DNA from: Bog-756 sp963778165
GTDB taxonomy: Bacteria > Actinomycetota > Acidimicrobiia > Acidimicrobiales > RAAP-2
Reading direction: 5' to 3'
Length of the DNA: 64,000 bases
Assembly: GCA_963778165.1 (NCBI GenBank)
Contig: CAVZTE010000003.1
Location: 1-64,000, forward strand
Shown here piece after piece: positions 39,088 through 48,386 of this stretch. Numbering within the stretch: position 1 is the first letter of the stretch; each line of letters begins with the position of its first letter. Position numbers and translations under genes: made by a program. The notes under the pieces were generated by a model. The model ran no database searches. It was given only the letters and a program-made list of their open reading frames with translations, and was not told the origin of the DNA.

Positions 39088-39363
39088 GTGAACAAGTCAC
39101 AACTCGTCAAAGTCGTCAGTCGGAGTCAACATCATCGACTCGCCGGGCCGTCGAAGATGTGGTTGATGTCCTGTTCGAAACGATCGTCACCGAGGTTCGG
39201 TCTGGACGCAAGGTCACGGTGATCGGTTTCGGGGCATTCAGCCCCGACCGCTCGTGGTCCTCGTATGGGTCGAAATCCGAGGACTGGTGCAGTGGTACCG
39301 ATCCCGGCGTCGAAGGGTGTCCGGTTCGCCACCGGTTCGACGTTCAAATCGGCGTTGAACCCT
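39088..39363 (+). CDS. HU family nucleoid protein (frameshifted)
   Basis: GTG 39088 with a GAGGAGG site gives VNKSQLVKVVS; then STSSTRRAVEDVVDVLFETI, VTEVRSGRKVTVIGFGAFS and, after another break near 39250, GRNPRTGAVVPIPASKGVRF and a TFKSALN end. GRNPRTG is the HU arm motif carrying the DNA-intercalating Pro region. It binds and bends DNA without strong sequence preference. The frame of the C-terminal part runs on without a stop into the lysine-rich gene that follows; stops exist next to the junction in both other frames. A second HU gene is at 51.7 kb. Confidence 0.8.
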
Positions 39364-39378
39364 AAGGAGGGAGTATCA

Positions 39379-39828
39379 ATGGCAGTAAAGAAGGCAGCCG
39401 CCAAGAGGACGGTCCGTAAGGCTCCGGCCAAAAAGACAGCAGCTCGTAAGGCGACAGCCAAAAAGGCGGTGAAGAAGGCTCCGGCCCGTAAGACCGCAGC
39501 TAAGAAGACCGCCGCCAAGCGTACGGTCAAGAAGGCTCCGGCCCGCAAGACCGCAGCTAAGAAGACTGCAGCCAAGCGTACGGTCAAGAAGGCTCCGGCC
39601 CGCAAGACCGCAGCTAAGAAGACTGCAGCCAAGCGCACGGCCAAGAAGGCTCCGGCTCGCAAGACCACTGCGCGGAAGACCGCAGCCCGCAAGACCACTG
39701 CCAAGCGCACGGCCAAGAAGGCTCCGGCCCGCAAGACCGCAGCCCGCAAGACCACTGCCAAGCGCACGGCCAAGAAGGCTCCGGCCCGCAAGGTGGCCAA
39801 GCGGACGGTGCGCAAGGCCGGCAAGTAG
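39379..39828 (+). CDS. Histone H1-like Lys/Ala/Arg/Pro-rich protein or HU tail
   Basis: 149 residues from ATG 39379, with a full AAGGAGG ribosome site at 39364-39370. Almost entirely repeats of the type KKAPARKTAA, KKTAAKRTV and RKTTAKRTAK; no acidic residues, very basic, probably disordered and DNA-binding through charge, like mycobacterial HupB tails or bacterial H1-like proteins. It is in the same frame as the upstream HU C-terminus (joined by PKEGVS), so it may be made both as an HU-tail fusion and separately. The repeat encoding makes the length prone to slippage. A hairpin terminator follows. Confidence 0.75.
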   Translation: MAVKKAAAKRTVRKAPAKKTAARKATAKKAVKKAPARKTAAKKTAAKRTVKKAPARKTAAKKTAAKRTVKKAPARKTAAKKTAAKRTAKKAPARKTTARKTAARKTTAKRTAKKAPARKTAARKTTAKRTAKKAPARKVAKRTVRKAGK

Positions 39829-39874
39829 CAGAAGTGCTGACGGCGGCACCAATGGTGCCGTCACCGAATTGCGT

Positions 39875-39900
39875 CAGCAGGGGCCTTCGGGCCCCTGCTG
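39875..39900 (+). terminator. Hairpin terminator after the H1-like gene
   Basis: Perfect 11-bp stem CAGCAGGGGCC / GGCCCCTGCTG with a TTCG loop. A smaller stem (GGCACC / GGTGCC) precedes it at about 39844-39860. It lies between convergent genes and shares the TTCG-loop design of the pilA terminator. Confidence 0.7.
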
Positions 39901-39928
39901 GCGCGATGCGGGCCAGGTCAGCTCGGGC

Positions 39929-40803
39929 TCAGACCTGACGGTCGATCAGGTGGAAGGCCTCGACCGGCGTGGAAGCCGGCCAGACGCGCCGTGGTCGGCC
40001 AACTGGTGGCGCACCTTGGCGACCGAAGTCCGCCCGTTGGACCGCGTGGGCTGTGTCGGCCGTCCGGAACGTGCACCGGGCTCGCCGTGCTCAGGACCGG
40101 TTCGATGCCCATGGTGGATCTCACCCTGGCTGTGGTGGCAGAGCAGGGCGTCGATCTTGTACCTGCTCGAAGCCGTCGACGTCCTCCACATGATTGGGCT
40201 GGTCGGCCTCGAAGAGCAGCAGGGCCTCGAGGGCGGTGGGGTGCGAGCGCCAACTCAGGGAAGAAGTGCGGATCGCGCGCCGCCACCAGCGGCATCGACG
40301 GTGAGGAAGCCCGCGGCCCGGTGGTCGGGATGGAGGCGGTAGCGGCGCCACGGATCGTGGCCCAGCACCACCGACGGCCGCAGCGTGCGGATGATCCTGG
40401 CCACGTCCCGTCGCTCGTCGACTCCGTTGCTCGAGTTCGCCGTCCACCCGTCCGAGGAACAGGACCCGGTCGTGACGATCGGTCCGGCTCCACGCGTTCG
40501 ACCGTCGATGACATCGGCTGCGGCCTCCGACTCCTGTTGGCGTGCTCGAGCCAGGGCGCTCCAGGTCGGCGTCGGGGTCCCAGCTGCCCTTGGACCCGTC
40601 GGTCAGGACCAGGTGGTGGAGGCGGCACCCGGCCGCGGCCCACTTGGCCAGCGTGGCCCCGCACCCGAACTCGATGTCGTCGGGGTGGGCCCCGATGGCC
40701 AGAGCACTCGGACGGCACCGCGAAGGTCGACGGTGACCGGACCGGACCAGGGAGATCGCCCACGGGAAGCCCGCTTCCACGCGCCGTCCGCCGTCTGGCT
40801 CAT
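39929..40803 (-). CDS. PIG-L / LmbE family deacetylase (frameshifted)
   Basis: Zinc-dependent N-acetylglucosaminyl deacetylase family, the fold of MshB/Mca. The signature ALAIGAHPDDIEFGCGATLA (HPDDxE) is intact, followed by LVLTDGSKGSWDPDADL. Later pieces in other frames are LRPSVVLGHDPWRRYRLHPD (metal His), RDPHFFPELA, VEDVDGFEQVQDRRPALPPQ, and an end FHLIDRQV before TGA at 39929. The start is uncertain (ATG 40803, overlapping the cofC end, or a later GTG). The substrate could be a mycothiol precursor or another GlcNAc compound; sequence alone does not decide. Confidence 0.75.
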
Positions 40804-40807
40804 CCGT

Positions 40808-41436
40808 TCACCGGGCCGGGAAGCCGGACACCGCCACCGGCACCACGTCGCCGGGCTCGTCGATGTCCCAGGCCAGGTCAGGTCGGTCGAGAACCCGGTA
40901 GGGAAGCCCGAGCCGCTCGGCCTCGGCCCGGTGACGGGCGAACGAGCCGGGTCCGTAGGAGAACTGGAAGCCGACACCGGCCGGGCAGGGCGATGACGTT
41001 GGTCCCGTTTCCGTTGCGATCGGGGACCAGGGTGATGCCCGACTGCTTCGCCCACCAGGGCCAGGTCGGTGGCCCGGGGCAGGTCGGCGTGGGCCACCGT
41101 GACCTGGGTCACGCCCTGGGCCACCAGATGGTCGATGCCGGCCTCGACCGCTCCGTTGAGCCCCCGTCCCGGTTCCCACACCACCAGCGCCCCGCGAGCG
41201 CGGGCCCACTCGGCCACATAGGTGTCGTCACACACCACGGCCACCGGCAGCGGATGGGCCGCACTCACCACCCGATCGGCCATGGCCCGGGCCAGATCGG
41301 AGCGCTGCGATCCGCTCAGGGCCAGATGGAGACGACGCTTGGCCTGATCGAAGGCCTTGACCGGAATCAGCACCGCCCGTGGCCCGATCGGCAGCGGATC
41401 TCCCGGTCGGCGGGACCGGTGGGTCGGGTCTGTCAC
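40808..41436 (-). CDS. cofC: 2-phospho-L-lactate guanylyltransferase CofC (frameshifted C-terminus)
   Basis: Activates phospholactate or phosphoenolpyruvate with GTP for coenzyme F420 synthesis. N-terminal VLIPVKAFDQAKRRLHLALS with the Lys of the nucleotide site, RSDLARAMADRVVSAA, VAVVCDDTYVAEWARARGAL, GLNGAVEAGIDHLVAQGVTQ, and VTVAHADLPRATDL. After breaks near 41045 and 40990 the C-terminal ERLGLPYRVLDRPDLAWDID EPGDV matches the family ending. The length of about 209 residues is normal. F420 is typical of actinobacteria and supports the host assignment. Adjacent to the PIG-L gene on the same strand. Confidence 0.85.
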
Positions 41437-41538
41437 CGCGTCAGTGTAGGGGGGTGGTCACAGACCCCGCCGCCGGCTGCCCGGCCGGGACCGAATCGAA
41501 GTGAAGCTGCGTCCGTGGGCGGTGTCTAGGGTGTGGTC

Positions 41539-42897
41539 GTGCCGGACGACGAGCCCATCGACGGTGAGCGCCACGATCAGGCTCTGGCCCGGGTGCGCGC
41601 CCTGTTGTTGGACCTCGGGTGCACCAACGAGGAGATCGACCGGGCCGTCGCCGACGATGTGGTCGACCTCTTGGTGGTGGACCGGATGGTGGTGCCGTCC
41701 AGGGTCCGCCTCACCCCCGAGCAGGTGACCGAGACCACCGACATCCCCTTGGACCTGGCCCGCCGGTTCTGGAGGGCCCTGGGCTTCACCGATGTGGACG
41801 ACGACGAGGCCGTCTTCACCGACCTCGACATCGAGGCGGTCCGACTGTTCCAGACCATGGTGGCCATGGACATGGTCGACGTGGACAGCGCCGTCAAGAT
41901 GGCCCGGGTCATCGGCACGTCCATGGCCCGCATCGCCGAGGCCGAGACGGCACCGGGCTCCACGCCCATCCTGACCTCGTCGGGGGACAGTGTGATCGAC
42001 GCCGACGAGTTCGCCCGACGTGCCGGCACCTCGCTCCCGGCCATGGGTCGGCTGCTGGAGTACGTGTGGCGCCGCCATCTGGGGGCCGCCACCCGGAGGG
42101 CCATGCTCACCCGGAGCCGACGCCGGGATGAGGGGATCAGCCCCATCATGGCCGTGGGCTTCGCCGACATGGTCGGCTTCACCCTGCTGAGCCAACACCT
42201 CGACGACGCCGAGTTGGGGGAGGTGGTGTTGCGGTTCGAGACCCTGGCCCACGACACGGTGGTGGCTCGCGGCGGTCGGGTGGTCAAGATGATCGGCGAC
42301 GAGGCCATGTTCGTGGTCCAGACCGCCGCCGGTGCCGCCGAGATCGGGCTGAGCCTGGCCGAGGCCTATGCCGGGGACCAACTGCTCTCCGATGTCCGGG
42401 TGGCGCTGGCCTACGGGCCGGTGCTGGTCCAGGACGGGGACTTCTACGGAACGGTGGTCAACCTGGCCAGCCGGTTGGTGGCGGTGGCCAACCCGGGCAC
42501 CGTGCTCATCTCCGACGAGCTGCGGTCCGCGCTCGAGGCCGAGGGTGCCACCGGGTTCACCGCCCGGGCCATCCGCAGCCGCACCCTCAAGGACATCGGC
42601 CGGGTGCAGGCGTGGAAGTTGTCCCGGGTCGGCGTGGAGCCCGGTGCCGACCGCCGGCGCACCACGCGATGGGAGCGGCTCAGCGAGGTCGTACGAGACC
42701 TCGAGGAGCTGCGCGACGCCGGCGAGCGGGTGGTGCATGGATCCCGGCGGTCCGACGACGGTGCGTCGTCCACCGATCGCCCGTTGTCGGATTCAGTCGC
42801 CGTTGAGCCGGGCGGTGGCGATCCTGTGGCCGGCGAGCTCGAACCGTCCTTCGAAGGGAGCGACCGGTCGACCCCGCAGGTCGATCAGCCAACCTGA
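41539..42897 (+). CDS. Class III adenylate/guanylate cyclase with N-terminal regulatory domain
   Basis: About 452 residues from GTG 41539. The N-terminal 190 residues are helical (LLLDLGCTNEEIDRAVADDV, LARRFWRALGFTDVDDDEAV), like the autoinhibitory/pH-sensing region of Mycobacterium tuberculosis Rv1264-type cyclases. The catalytic domain begins VGFADMVGFTLLSQHLDD, with the first metal Asp; the second metal Asp is in VVKMIGDEAMF with a substrate Lys; VNLASRLVAVANPG holds the transition-state Asn/Arg. It probably makes cAMP from ATP in the cytoplasm. The acidic C-terminal 35 residues overlap the end of the convergent mannosidase gene by about 105 bases, so the true stop may be earlier. Confidence 0.88.
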   Translation: MPDDEPIDGERHDQALARVRALLLDLGCTNEEIDRAVADDVVDLLVVDRMVVPSRVRLTPEQVTETTDIPLDLARRFWRALGFTDVDDDEAVFTDLDIEAVRLFQTMVAMDMVDVDSAVKMARVIGTSMARIAEAETAPGSTPILTSSGDSVIDADEFARRAGTSLPAMGRLLEYVWRRHLGAATRRAMLTRSRRRDEGISPIMAVGFADMVGFTLLSQHLDDAELGEVVLRFETLAHDTVVARGGRVVKMIGDEAMFVVQTAAGAAEIGLSLAEAYAGDQLLSDVRVALAYGPVLVQDGDFYGTVVNLASRLVAVANPGTVLISDELRSALEAEGATGFTARAIRSRTLKDIGRVQAWKLSRVGVEPGADRRRTTRWERLSEVVRDLEELRDAGERVVHGSRRSDDGASSTDRPLSDSVAVEPGGGDPVAGELEPSFEGSDRSTPQVDQPT

Positions 42898-45516
42898 CCG
42901 ACCCGGGATCTCGACCGAGGTGGGCTCGAGCCGCGGGTTGAACACCCGCACTTCGAGGCGGCCGGCCTGGCGTCGGACCGCGGACACCTCGGCTCCCCGC
43001 ACGGTCAGCTCCGAACCCCGATCGGCCCGCGTGCCCCCACCGAACGAGGCTGCGGCCACCAGAGGATCGAGCACCTGGTCGGCCAGTCGGTAGGGGTCGG
43101 TCTCGCTCACCGCCACGGCGTAGGTCAACGTCCACCGGCCCGATCATCTGTGCCCCCTCCAGAGGGGTCATGGGCCCGGCGGTCATGGGCCGGGTGGTCA
43201 TGCCCATCCGGGACAGCATGCCCGTGGAGCGCAGCACGGTCAGGGCCAACGTGGTGGCCTGGGCGATGCTCCCGTCGTCCGGGCCGCCCTCGATGTCGAT
43301 CAGCTCGTACTCGAGGAGGCCCTCGTGGATCACGGTCAGGCCGCCACTGGACACGAAGCGCCGGGACGGGAAGGTGGGCGTCGGAAATTCCTCCATCCGT
43401 CCCTCGGCCACCAGACCCCGCTCGACCACGGTGAAGGCGCATTCGGCCCGTGAGAGCCGAGTCCGGGCGGGGGAGGGGGAGATGGACCCGCACCCGGTGG
43501 TCCCTCGACGGGTTGACGAAGTGGGTCCGGACCCGGACCACCTCTTCGTCGGCCCGTACCTCGAGGGTGGTGGTCACGGTCACCTGGTGGCTGCCGGTCC
43601 TCGACCTGGTGGCCTCGTCCACCCGATCGGGCCAGTCATAGACCGAGGTGATGGTCACGGTGGCCCGTACCGGTCCCTGGTCACCGATCTCCACCTTCAC
43701 CGAATCCGGGGTGTCCACCACGGTGTCGAGGGTCGGGGGCGAGTAGTTGTAGGTGTCCCCGAAGTCACCGCTGTCGACCAGCCGGCCGAATCCGGGCATG
43801 CCGTTGAGGGCGAAGGTGCCGTTTCCGGGGTCGATGGTCGCCGTGACCAGCCCGTTGTCGACGGTGCACCGAGTCCGGACCCTGGTGCACCACGACCGGG
43901 TGGAGGAGCGGGGCGGGATCGAACCTCGCCCAACCGAAGCCCGGGACCTCCATTTGGCGGGCCAACAGCCGCCGGAAGGGCGGCTGTTGCAGTGACAGAC
44001 GGACCTCGGTCTCCGGTCGGGCGCTCAACCGCGAGTACAGCTCCCGCTTTATCTCTTCCACGGGCACCCCGTCGCGGGGTTCGGTGCCGATGACCAGGGT
44101 GATGTCCAAGCCGGTGGGGTCCTCGGCCAGGGACACATCGGTGATGTAGGTGTCGACGTCGAGGCGGGCCCCTTGGATGAGCCCGAGCATGCTTCGTACG
44201 GTGGCGCCGTCGAGGGTGATCGAACCGGGCAGTCCGGCCCGCTCCGACAGCACCTGGACGTCGGGGCCGGGCTCACCGGCGGCGGGCACCACCACCTCGA
44301 CCAGGCCGCCGCGGTCCCGAGCCGACGGGTTGACCACCACCGGCCCGGGCTCGGCCATGGACCGGCCCACGGCGGCCATGGCCTCGTCGGACAGGGCCTG
44401 GCCGATGTGGCGGGCTTCGCCGTAGCGGTGGAGCACCGTGTCGACCACGTCGTCGACCGAGCAGGCACACACCGAGTCGTGCGCCGAGTTGCGGATCATG
44501 TGGGTCCAGGCCACGTCCAAAAATCGAGCCGGCCACGCCCCGGGCGGCAGGAACAGGGCCGACAGCGGTTCGGCCATCCGCTCGATCCACCGTTCGGCCC
44601 GCGCTGCGGCCTGCTTCACGTCGACCCGGTTGGAAGCCACCCCCATGAGCAGGTTCGACCGCGCCCCCGAGCGCAGCTCACCGTGCCACTCCGGCAGGCC
44701 GGCCCGGGGGGCGCCTTCCAGGTAGGCCGGCAAGGACGAGATGGACAGTTCGAACTCGTCCTGGATCTCGTTGAACTCGGCCACCACCCTTCCCAACCAT
44801 GGTTGGGGTGGTTGGTGGTCGGTGCCGTTCATCACCAGCAGCTGGTCGTCCGGACCGAGGAAGGAGGCGAACTCCTCGGTGAGGGTACGCACCCGACGGC
44901 CCAGGGCCTTGGCGTCCCCCGGCAGGGCTGCCCCGTTGCCGTACCCGGCCACCAGGTACTCGGCCCGCACCGAGGAGCCGTCCGGGGCGTGCCAGACGAA
45001 GGCCGTGCCGTCGACGGTCGAGGGCACCCCTCTCCACACCACGGCGTGCTCGAATCCGGCCTGAGCCAAAATCTGGGGCATCTGGGCGATGTGGCCGAAC
45101 ATGTCCGGTAGGTAGCCCACGTCCATCACGCCACCGAGGGTGTTGCCCCGGCCCATGCCTTTCTGCAGGTTGCGCACGATGGTCTCGCCTGACACCAGGA
45201 ACTCGTCCATCAGGACGTACCACGGGCCGACGGTTATCCGTCCGGCCGCGGCCAGGGCCTCCAGACGACTGCGGTTCTCCGGCCGGATCTCCAGGTAGTC
45301 GTCCACCACGGCCAGCTGCCCGTCGAACAGGAAGTGGGCGAACGAGCTGTCCTGCTCCATCAGGTCCAGCAGTCCGTCGATGAGCCGGACCAACCGGATC
45401 CTGAAGGTCTGGAAGGGGTCGTACCACTCGCGGTCCCAGTGGGTGTGGGGCACCACGGCCACCCGCCGGGGAGCCACCGGCGTCCCCCCGCCCGTTGCGT
45501 CCGCGGCGGCACTCAC
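42793..45516 (-). CDS. Glycoside hydrolase family 38 alpha-mannosidase (three frameshifts)
   Basis: About 905 residues after correction. N-terminal VAVVPHTHWDREWYDPFQTF has the zinc His/Asp pair; YLPDMFGHIAQMPQILAQAG holds the nucleophile Asp; MIRNSAHDSVCACSVDDVVD the other metal His/Asp. The helical and C-terminal beta domains follow: VVVNPSARDRGGLVEVVVPA, FGDTYNYSPPTLDTVV, VHEGLLEYEL-type text (VIHEGLLEYELIDIEGGPDD) and LEVRVFNPRLEPTSVEIPGR. Breaks near 43885, 43460 and 43135; the first and last are fixed by removing one base of GGG and CC. The GTG start overlaps the stop of the small gene upstream. It probably trims alpha-mannosides in the cytoplasm. Confidence 0.9.
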
Positions 45517-45766
45517 GAGGACAGCGGTCCGTACTCCGCTTCGTAGGCCCGGAGCTCGCCGAGCAGCCGCTCAGCCTCCTGGGTGGTGTGGGCGTCGCCG
45601 CGCCCTGGTGGTCGGTGAAGAAGGCCAACCCCAGCTCCCGGAGCAGGCCATCGGCCCGGTGCTTGGCCTGGGCCGCGTCCAGCTTGGCCTGCCCGGCCTT
45701 GCCTGCTTCGCCGGCCTTGGCCAGACCGACCTCGGCCGACGCCTTCACCTTGTCCATCAGTCCCAT
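45513..45766 (-). CDS. Small Ala/Lys-rich helical protein (one frameshift)
   Basis: About 84 residues from ATG 45766: MGLMDKVKASAEVGLAKAGE, then QAKLDAAQAKHRADGLLREL, LGLAFFTDHQGRGDAHTTQE and, after a break near 45605, AERLLGELRAYEAEYGPLSS. It looks like a single amphipathic helix or coiled coil with a polar tail. No known function. The stop overlaps the mannosidase start (GTGA), so the two are co-transcribed; whether they are functionally linked is unknown. Confidence 0.6.
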
Positions 45767-45997
45767 CGGTGCTCCCCTCATCGCGGACTCCACCGGTGTA
45801 GCAGATCTGGTTCCCGAATTGCATGAAACGGGGCACCATTCGACCGCTTCTGACACCTCCGGGGACCGGAGCCCACTGGGGCAGACTGGAGCAGTCGCTC
45901 CCGGCCCCCGGGAGGTCGTAGCGAAGGAGTCAGGTGGAATCGGTCCGGGTGGCGGCGACGAGGCGGACGGTCCACGACCTGACGCCAGGAGGGCACC

Positions 45998-47542
45998 GTG
46001 CGCCCCTGGCGTGACCACCTGCCGGCGGGCTCCGACTTCGACCTGTCGGACCTGACATCGTCGGGCACCCTGTTGCGGGCGTGGTCGGCCCAGTGGAAGG
46101 CCCGACCCGGAGCACCGCTGTGGCTGGACATCCGTGGCGACCGTCGACCGGCGCTACCGGGGTCATCGCCTTCCCGTCGTCCGTGGTGGACGGCCGGGGA
46201 GTTCGACGCCGCCACCCGGAGGGTGGCCGGGCGCCTCCAAGGGGCCGGCCTGCCACCGGGCGGACGGGTGGTGTGGTCGACCACGTCGTCGGTGCCGGCC
46301 CTGGTGGCCCACGTGGCGGCCCTCCGGGCCGGGCTGGTGGTGGTGCCGGCCAACCCGGCCTACTCCCAGCGCGAGTTGGAGCACATCGTGTCCGACGTGC
46401 GCCCGGTGGCTGCCGTGGTCGAGCGGGCCGACCAGGCCCGGTGGGTGCGGTCGGCGGCCCCCGGACCGGTGGTCGTGGTGGAACCCGAGGTCGATCTCCC
46501 CGAGGCTGAACCGGGACTGCTCGATGCCGCCGGGCCCGACCAACCGGCCCTCATCTGCTTCACCTCCGGCACCACCGCCGCACCCAAGGGCGCCGTGCTC
46601 ACCCACGCCAACCTGCTGGCGGCCACGGAGTCGGTGAGGGCGGCCTGGCGGTGGACGGCCGACGACCGGCTGGTCCACTGCCTGCCGGTCTTCCACGCCC
46701 ACGGGCTGTGCGTGGGGGTCTATGGGACCCTGCTGGCCGGGGCTTCGGCCGTCCTGCTTCCCGGCTTCGACCCCGGTGCCGTCGCCGAGGCCGCCCAGTC
46801 CAGTGGGGCCTCGCTGTTCTTCGGGGTGCCCACCATGTACCACCGGCTGGTGGCCTCGGGACGGGCCGGGGACCTGGCTGGACTCCGGCTCTGCGTGTCC
46901 GGCTCGGCACCGCTCTCAGCCGAGCTGCACGCCTCGGCCAGCGCCGCTATCGGTTCGGTGGTGCTCGAACGGTTCGGTATGACCGAGACCCTCATGAACG
47001 TGTCCAATCCCTATGACGGACGGCGTCGGGCCGGCACGGTGGGATTCCCGCTGCCCGGGGTGGAGGTCCGCCTGGGCGACGACGCGGAGATCCTGGTCCG
47101 CGGGCCCAATGTCTTCGGTGGGTACTGGGAGCGCCCGGCGGCCGACGCCGATGCCTTCCTGCCAGACGGCGGCGGCGGGCCTGCGTGGTTCCGCACCGGT
47201 GACATCGGGGCCGACGTCGATGGGTACCTGGTCATCCGGGGGCGGTCGAAGGAGCTGATCATCACCGGGGGCATGAACGTCTACCCCGGCGAGGTCGAGG
47301 ATGTGCTGGCCGGCCATCCCCTGGTGGCCGAGGTGGCGGTGACCGGCACCCCGTCCGAGGAGTGGGGCGAGGTGGTCACGGCGTACGTGGTGGCCGACGG
47401 ACGGCCTCCTTCGCTGGCCGAGCTGGTGGAGTTCAGCGCCGGCACCCTGGCGCCCTTCAAGCGGCCCCGGGTGGTGCACGTGGTGGAGGAGCTGCCCCGC
47501 AATGCGCTGGGAAAAGTGATGAGAAGCCAACTGGCGCCGTGA
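45998..47542 (+). CDS. AMP-forming acyl-CoA synthetase, malonyl-CoA synthetase-like
   Basis: 514 residues from GTG 45998. ANL-superfamily motifs in order: ICFTSGTTAAPKGAVLTHAN (P-loop), CLPVFHAHGLCVGVYGTLLA, LFFGVPTMYHRLVASGRAGD, LCVSGSAPLSAELH, ERFGMTETLMNVSNP, RAGTVGFPLPGVEVRLG, WFRTGDIGADVDGYLVIRGR, and the catalytic Lys in PRNALGKVMRSQL. VFHAHGL and GMTETLMN resemble MatB-type malonyl-CoA synthetases, though other small acids are possible. Intact. Followed after 62 bases by rnhB on the same strand. Confidence 0.87.
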   Translation: MRPWRDHLPAGSDFDLSDLTSSGTLLRAWSAQWKARPGAPLWLDIRGDRRPALPGSSPSRRPWWTAGEFDAATRRVAGRLQGAGLPPGGRVVWSTTSSVPALVAHVAALRAGLVVVPANPAYSQRELEHIVSDVRPVAAVVERADQARWVRSAAPGPVVVVEPEVDLPEAEPGLLDAAGPDQPALICFTSGTTAAPKGAVLTHANLLAATESVRAAWRWTADDRLVHCLPVFHAHGLCVGVYGTLLAGASAVLLPGFDPGAVAEAAQSSGASLFFGVPTMYHRLVASGRAGDLAGLRLCVSGSAPLSAELHASASAAIGSVVLERFGMTETLMNVSNPYDGRRRAGTVGFPLPGVEVRLGDDAEILVRGPNVFGGYWERPAADADAFLPDGGGGPAWFRTGDIGADVDGYLVIRGRSKELIITGGMNVYPGEVEDVLAGHPLVAEVAVTGTPSEEWGEVVTAYVVADGRPPSLAELVEFSAGTLAPFKRPRVVHVVEELPRNALGKVMRSQLAP

Positions 47543-47604
47543 CCGCGAGGTAGGTTCGCGGCGGTGGGAGGACGCATCGACATCGACGGGATCGCTCGAC
47601 CGCG

Positions 47605-48344
47605 GTGACCGCTGTCATCCCGGGGCCGACCCGTCGGCGCAAGTGGCCCAACGACCGGGTCGAGCGGGCCCTGGCCGACGAAGGGTTCGAGTCGGTGGCC
47701 GGGTTGGACGAAGTCGGGCGCGGGGCGTGGGCCGGACCGGTGTCGGTGGGGGTGGTGGTGATCCCCCTCGGGGTGAGAGCGCCCAAGGGGCTGTGCGACT
47801 CGAAGCTGCTCGACGAGGAGCGCCGGGAGGCGCTCTTCCCCAAGGTGACCAGGTGGTGCACAGCGTGGTCGGTGGGCCACGCCGAGCCCCTGGAGTGCGA
47901 CCGGTTGGGCATGACCGCGGCGCTGCGGTTGGCGGCACAGAGGGCCCTCACCGGGCTGGAGGCCGCTCCTCAGGTGGTGGCCATGGACGGTCCGTTCGAC
48001 TACGTGAGTGAACCGGCCGACCCCGACCAGGAGGAGGGTCGGCCGACCGCTCTGCGCCGACCAGCTCTGCGCCATCCCCGCCGGCCCTGGCCATCCCGAC
48101 GCCCGAGATCCGCAACGTGGTCAAAGGTGACCTCACCTGCGTCTCCATCGCCGCCGCCTCCATCGTGGCCAAGGTCACCCGGGACCGCCTCATGCGTTCG
48201 ATGTCAGCCAGCTTCCCGGCCTTCGACTTCCACTCGAACAAGGGATACCCCTCGCCGGTGCACCGCAGGGCCCTGGCCGGATTCGGCCTCACGTCGTTGC
48301 ACCGGCGCTCCTGGTCGTACGCGGACGAACTGGCGTTCCGCTAG
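47605..48344 (+). CDS. rnhB: Ribonuclease HII (frameshifted)
   Basis: Removes RNA from RNA-DNA hybrids and single ribonucleotides. GTG 47605. VAGLDEVGRGAWAGPVSVGV carries the DE pair of the active site; GLCDSKLLDEERREALFPKV and CDRLGMTAALRLAAQRALTG follow; AMDGPFDYV has the next Asp. Breaks lie between 48010 and 48110; the continuing frame reads VKGDLTCVSIAAASIVAKVT, RDRLMRSMSASFPAFDFHSN, KGYPSPVHRRALAGFGLTSL, HRRSW, as expected to the end of the protein. The length is normal after correction. Confidence 0.88.
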
Positions 48345-48386
48345 GGCGTCGGCGTCGCAACCGGTGGTCAGGCCCTCATGGCCGGG

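Noticed and set aside
39379..39828. Tandem DNA repeat or CRISPR-like array
   Set aside because: The periodicity comes from Lys/Ala-rich codons of one open frame; there are no constant repeats with unique spacers. No CRISPR array was seen anywhere in the window.
44678..46018. 446-codon minus-strand frame spanning the mannosidase 5' part and the small gene
   Set aside because: Only its middle (MGLMDKVKASAEVG) is real, belonging to the small helical protein; the rest is out of frame with GH38.
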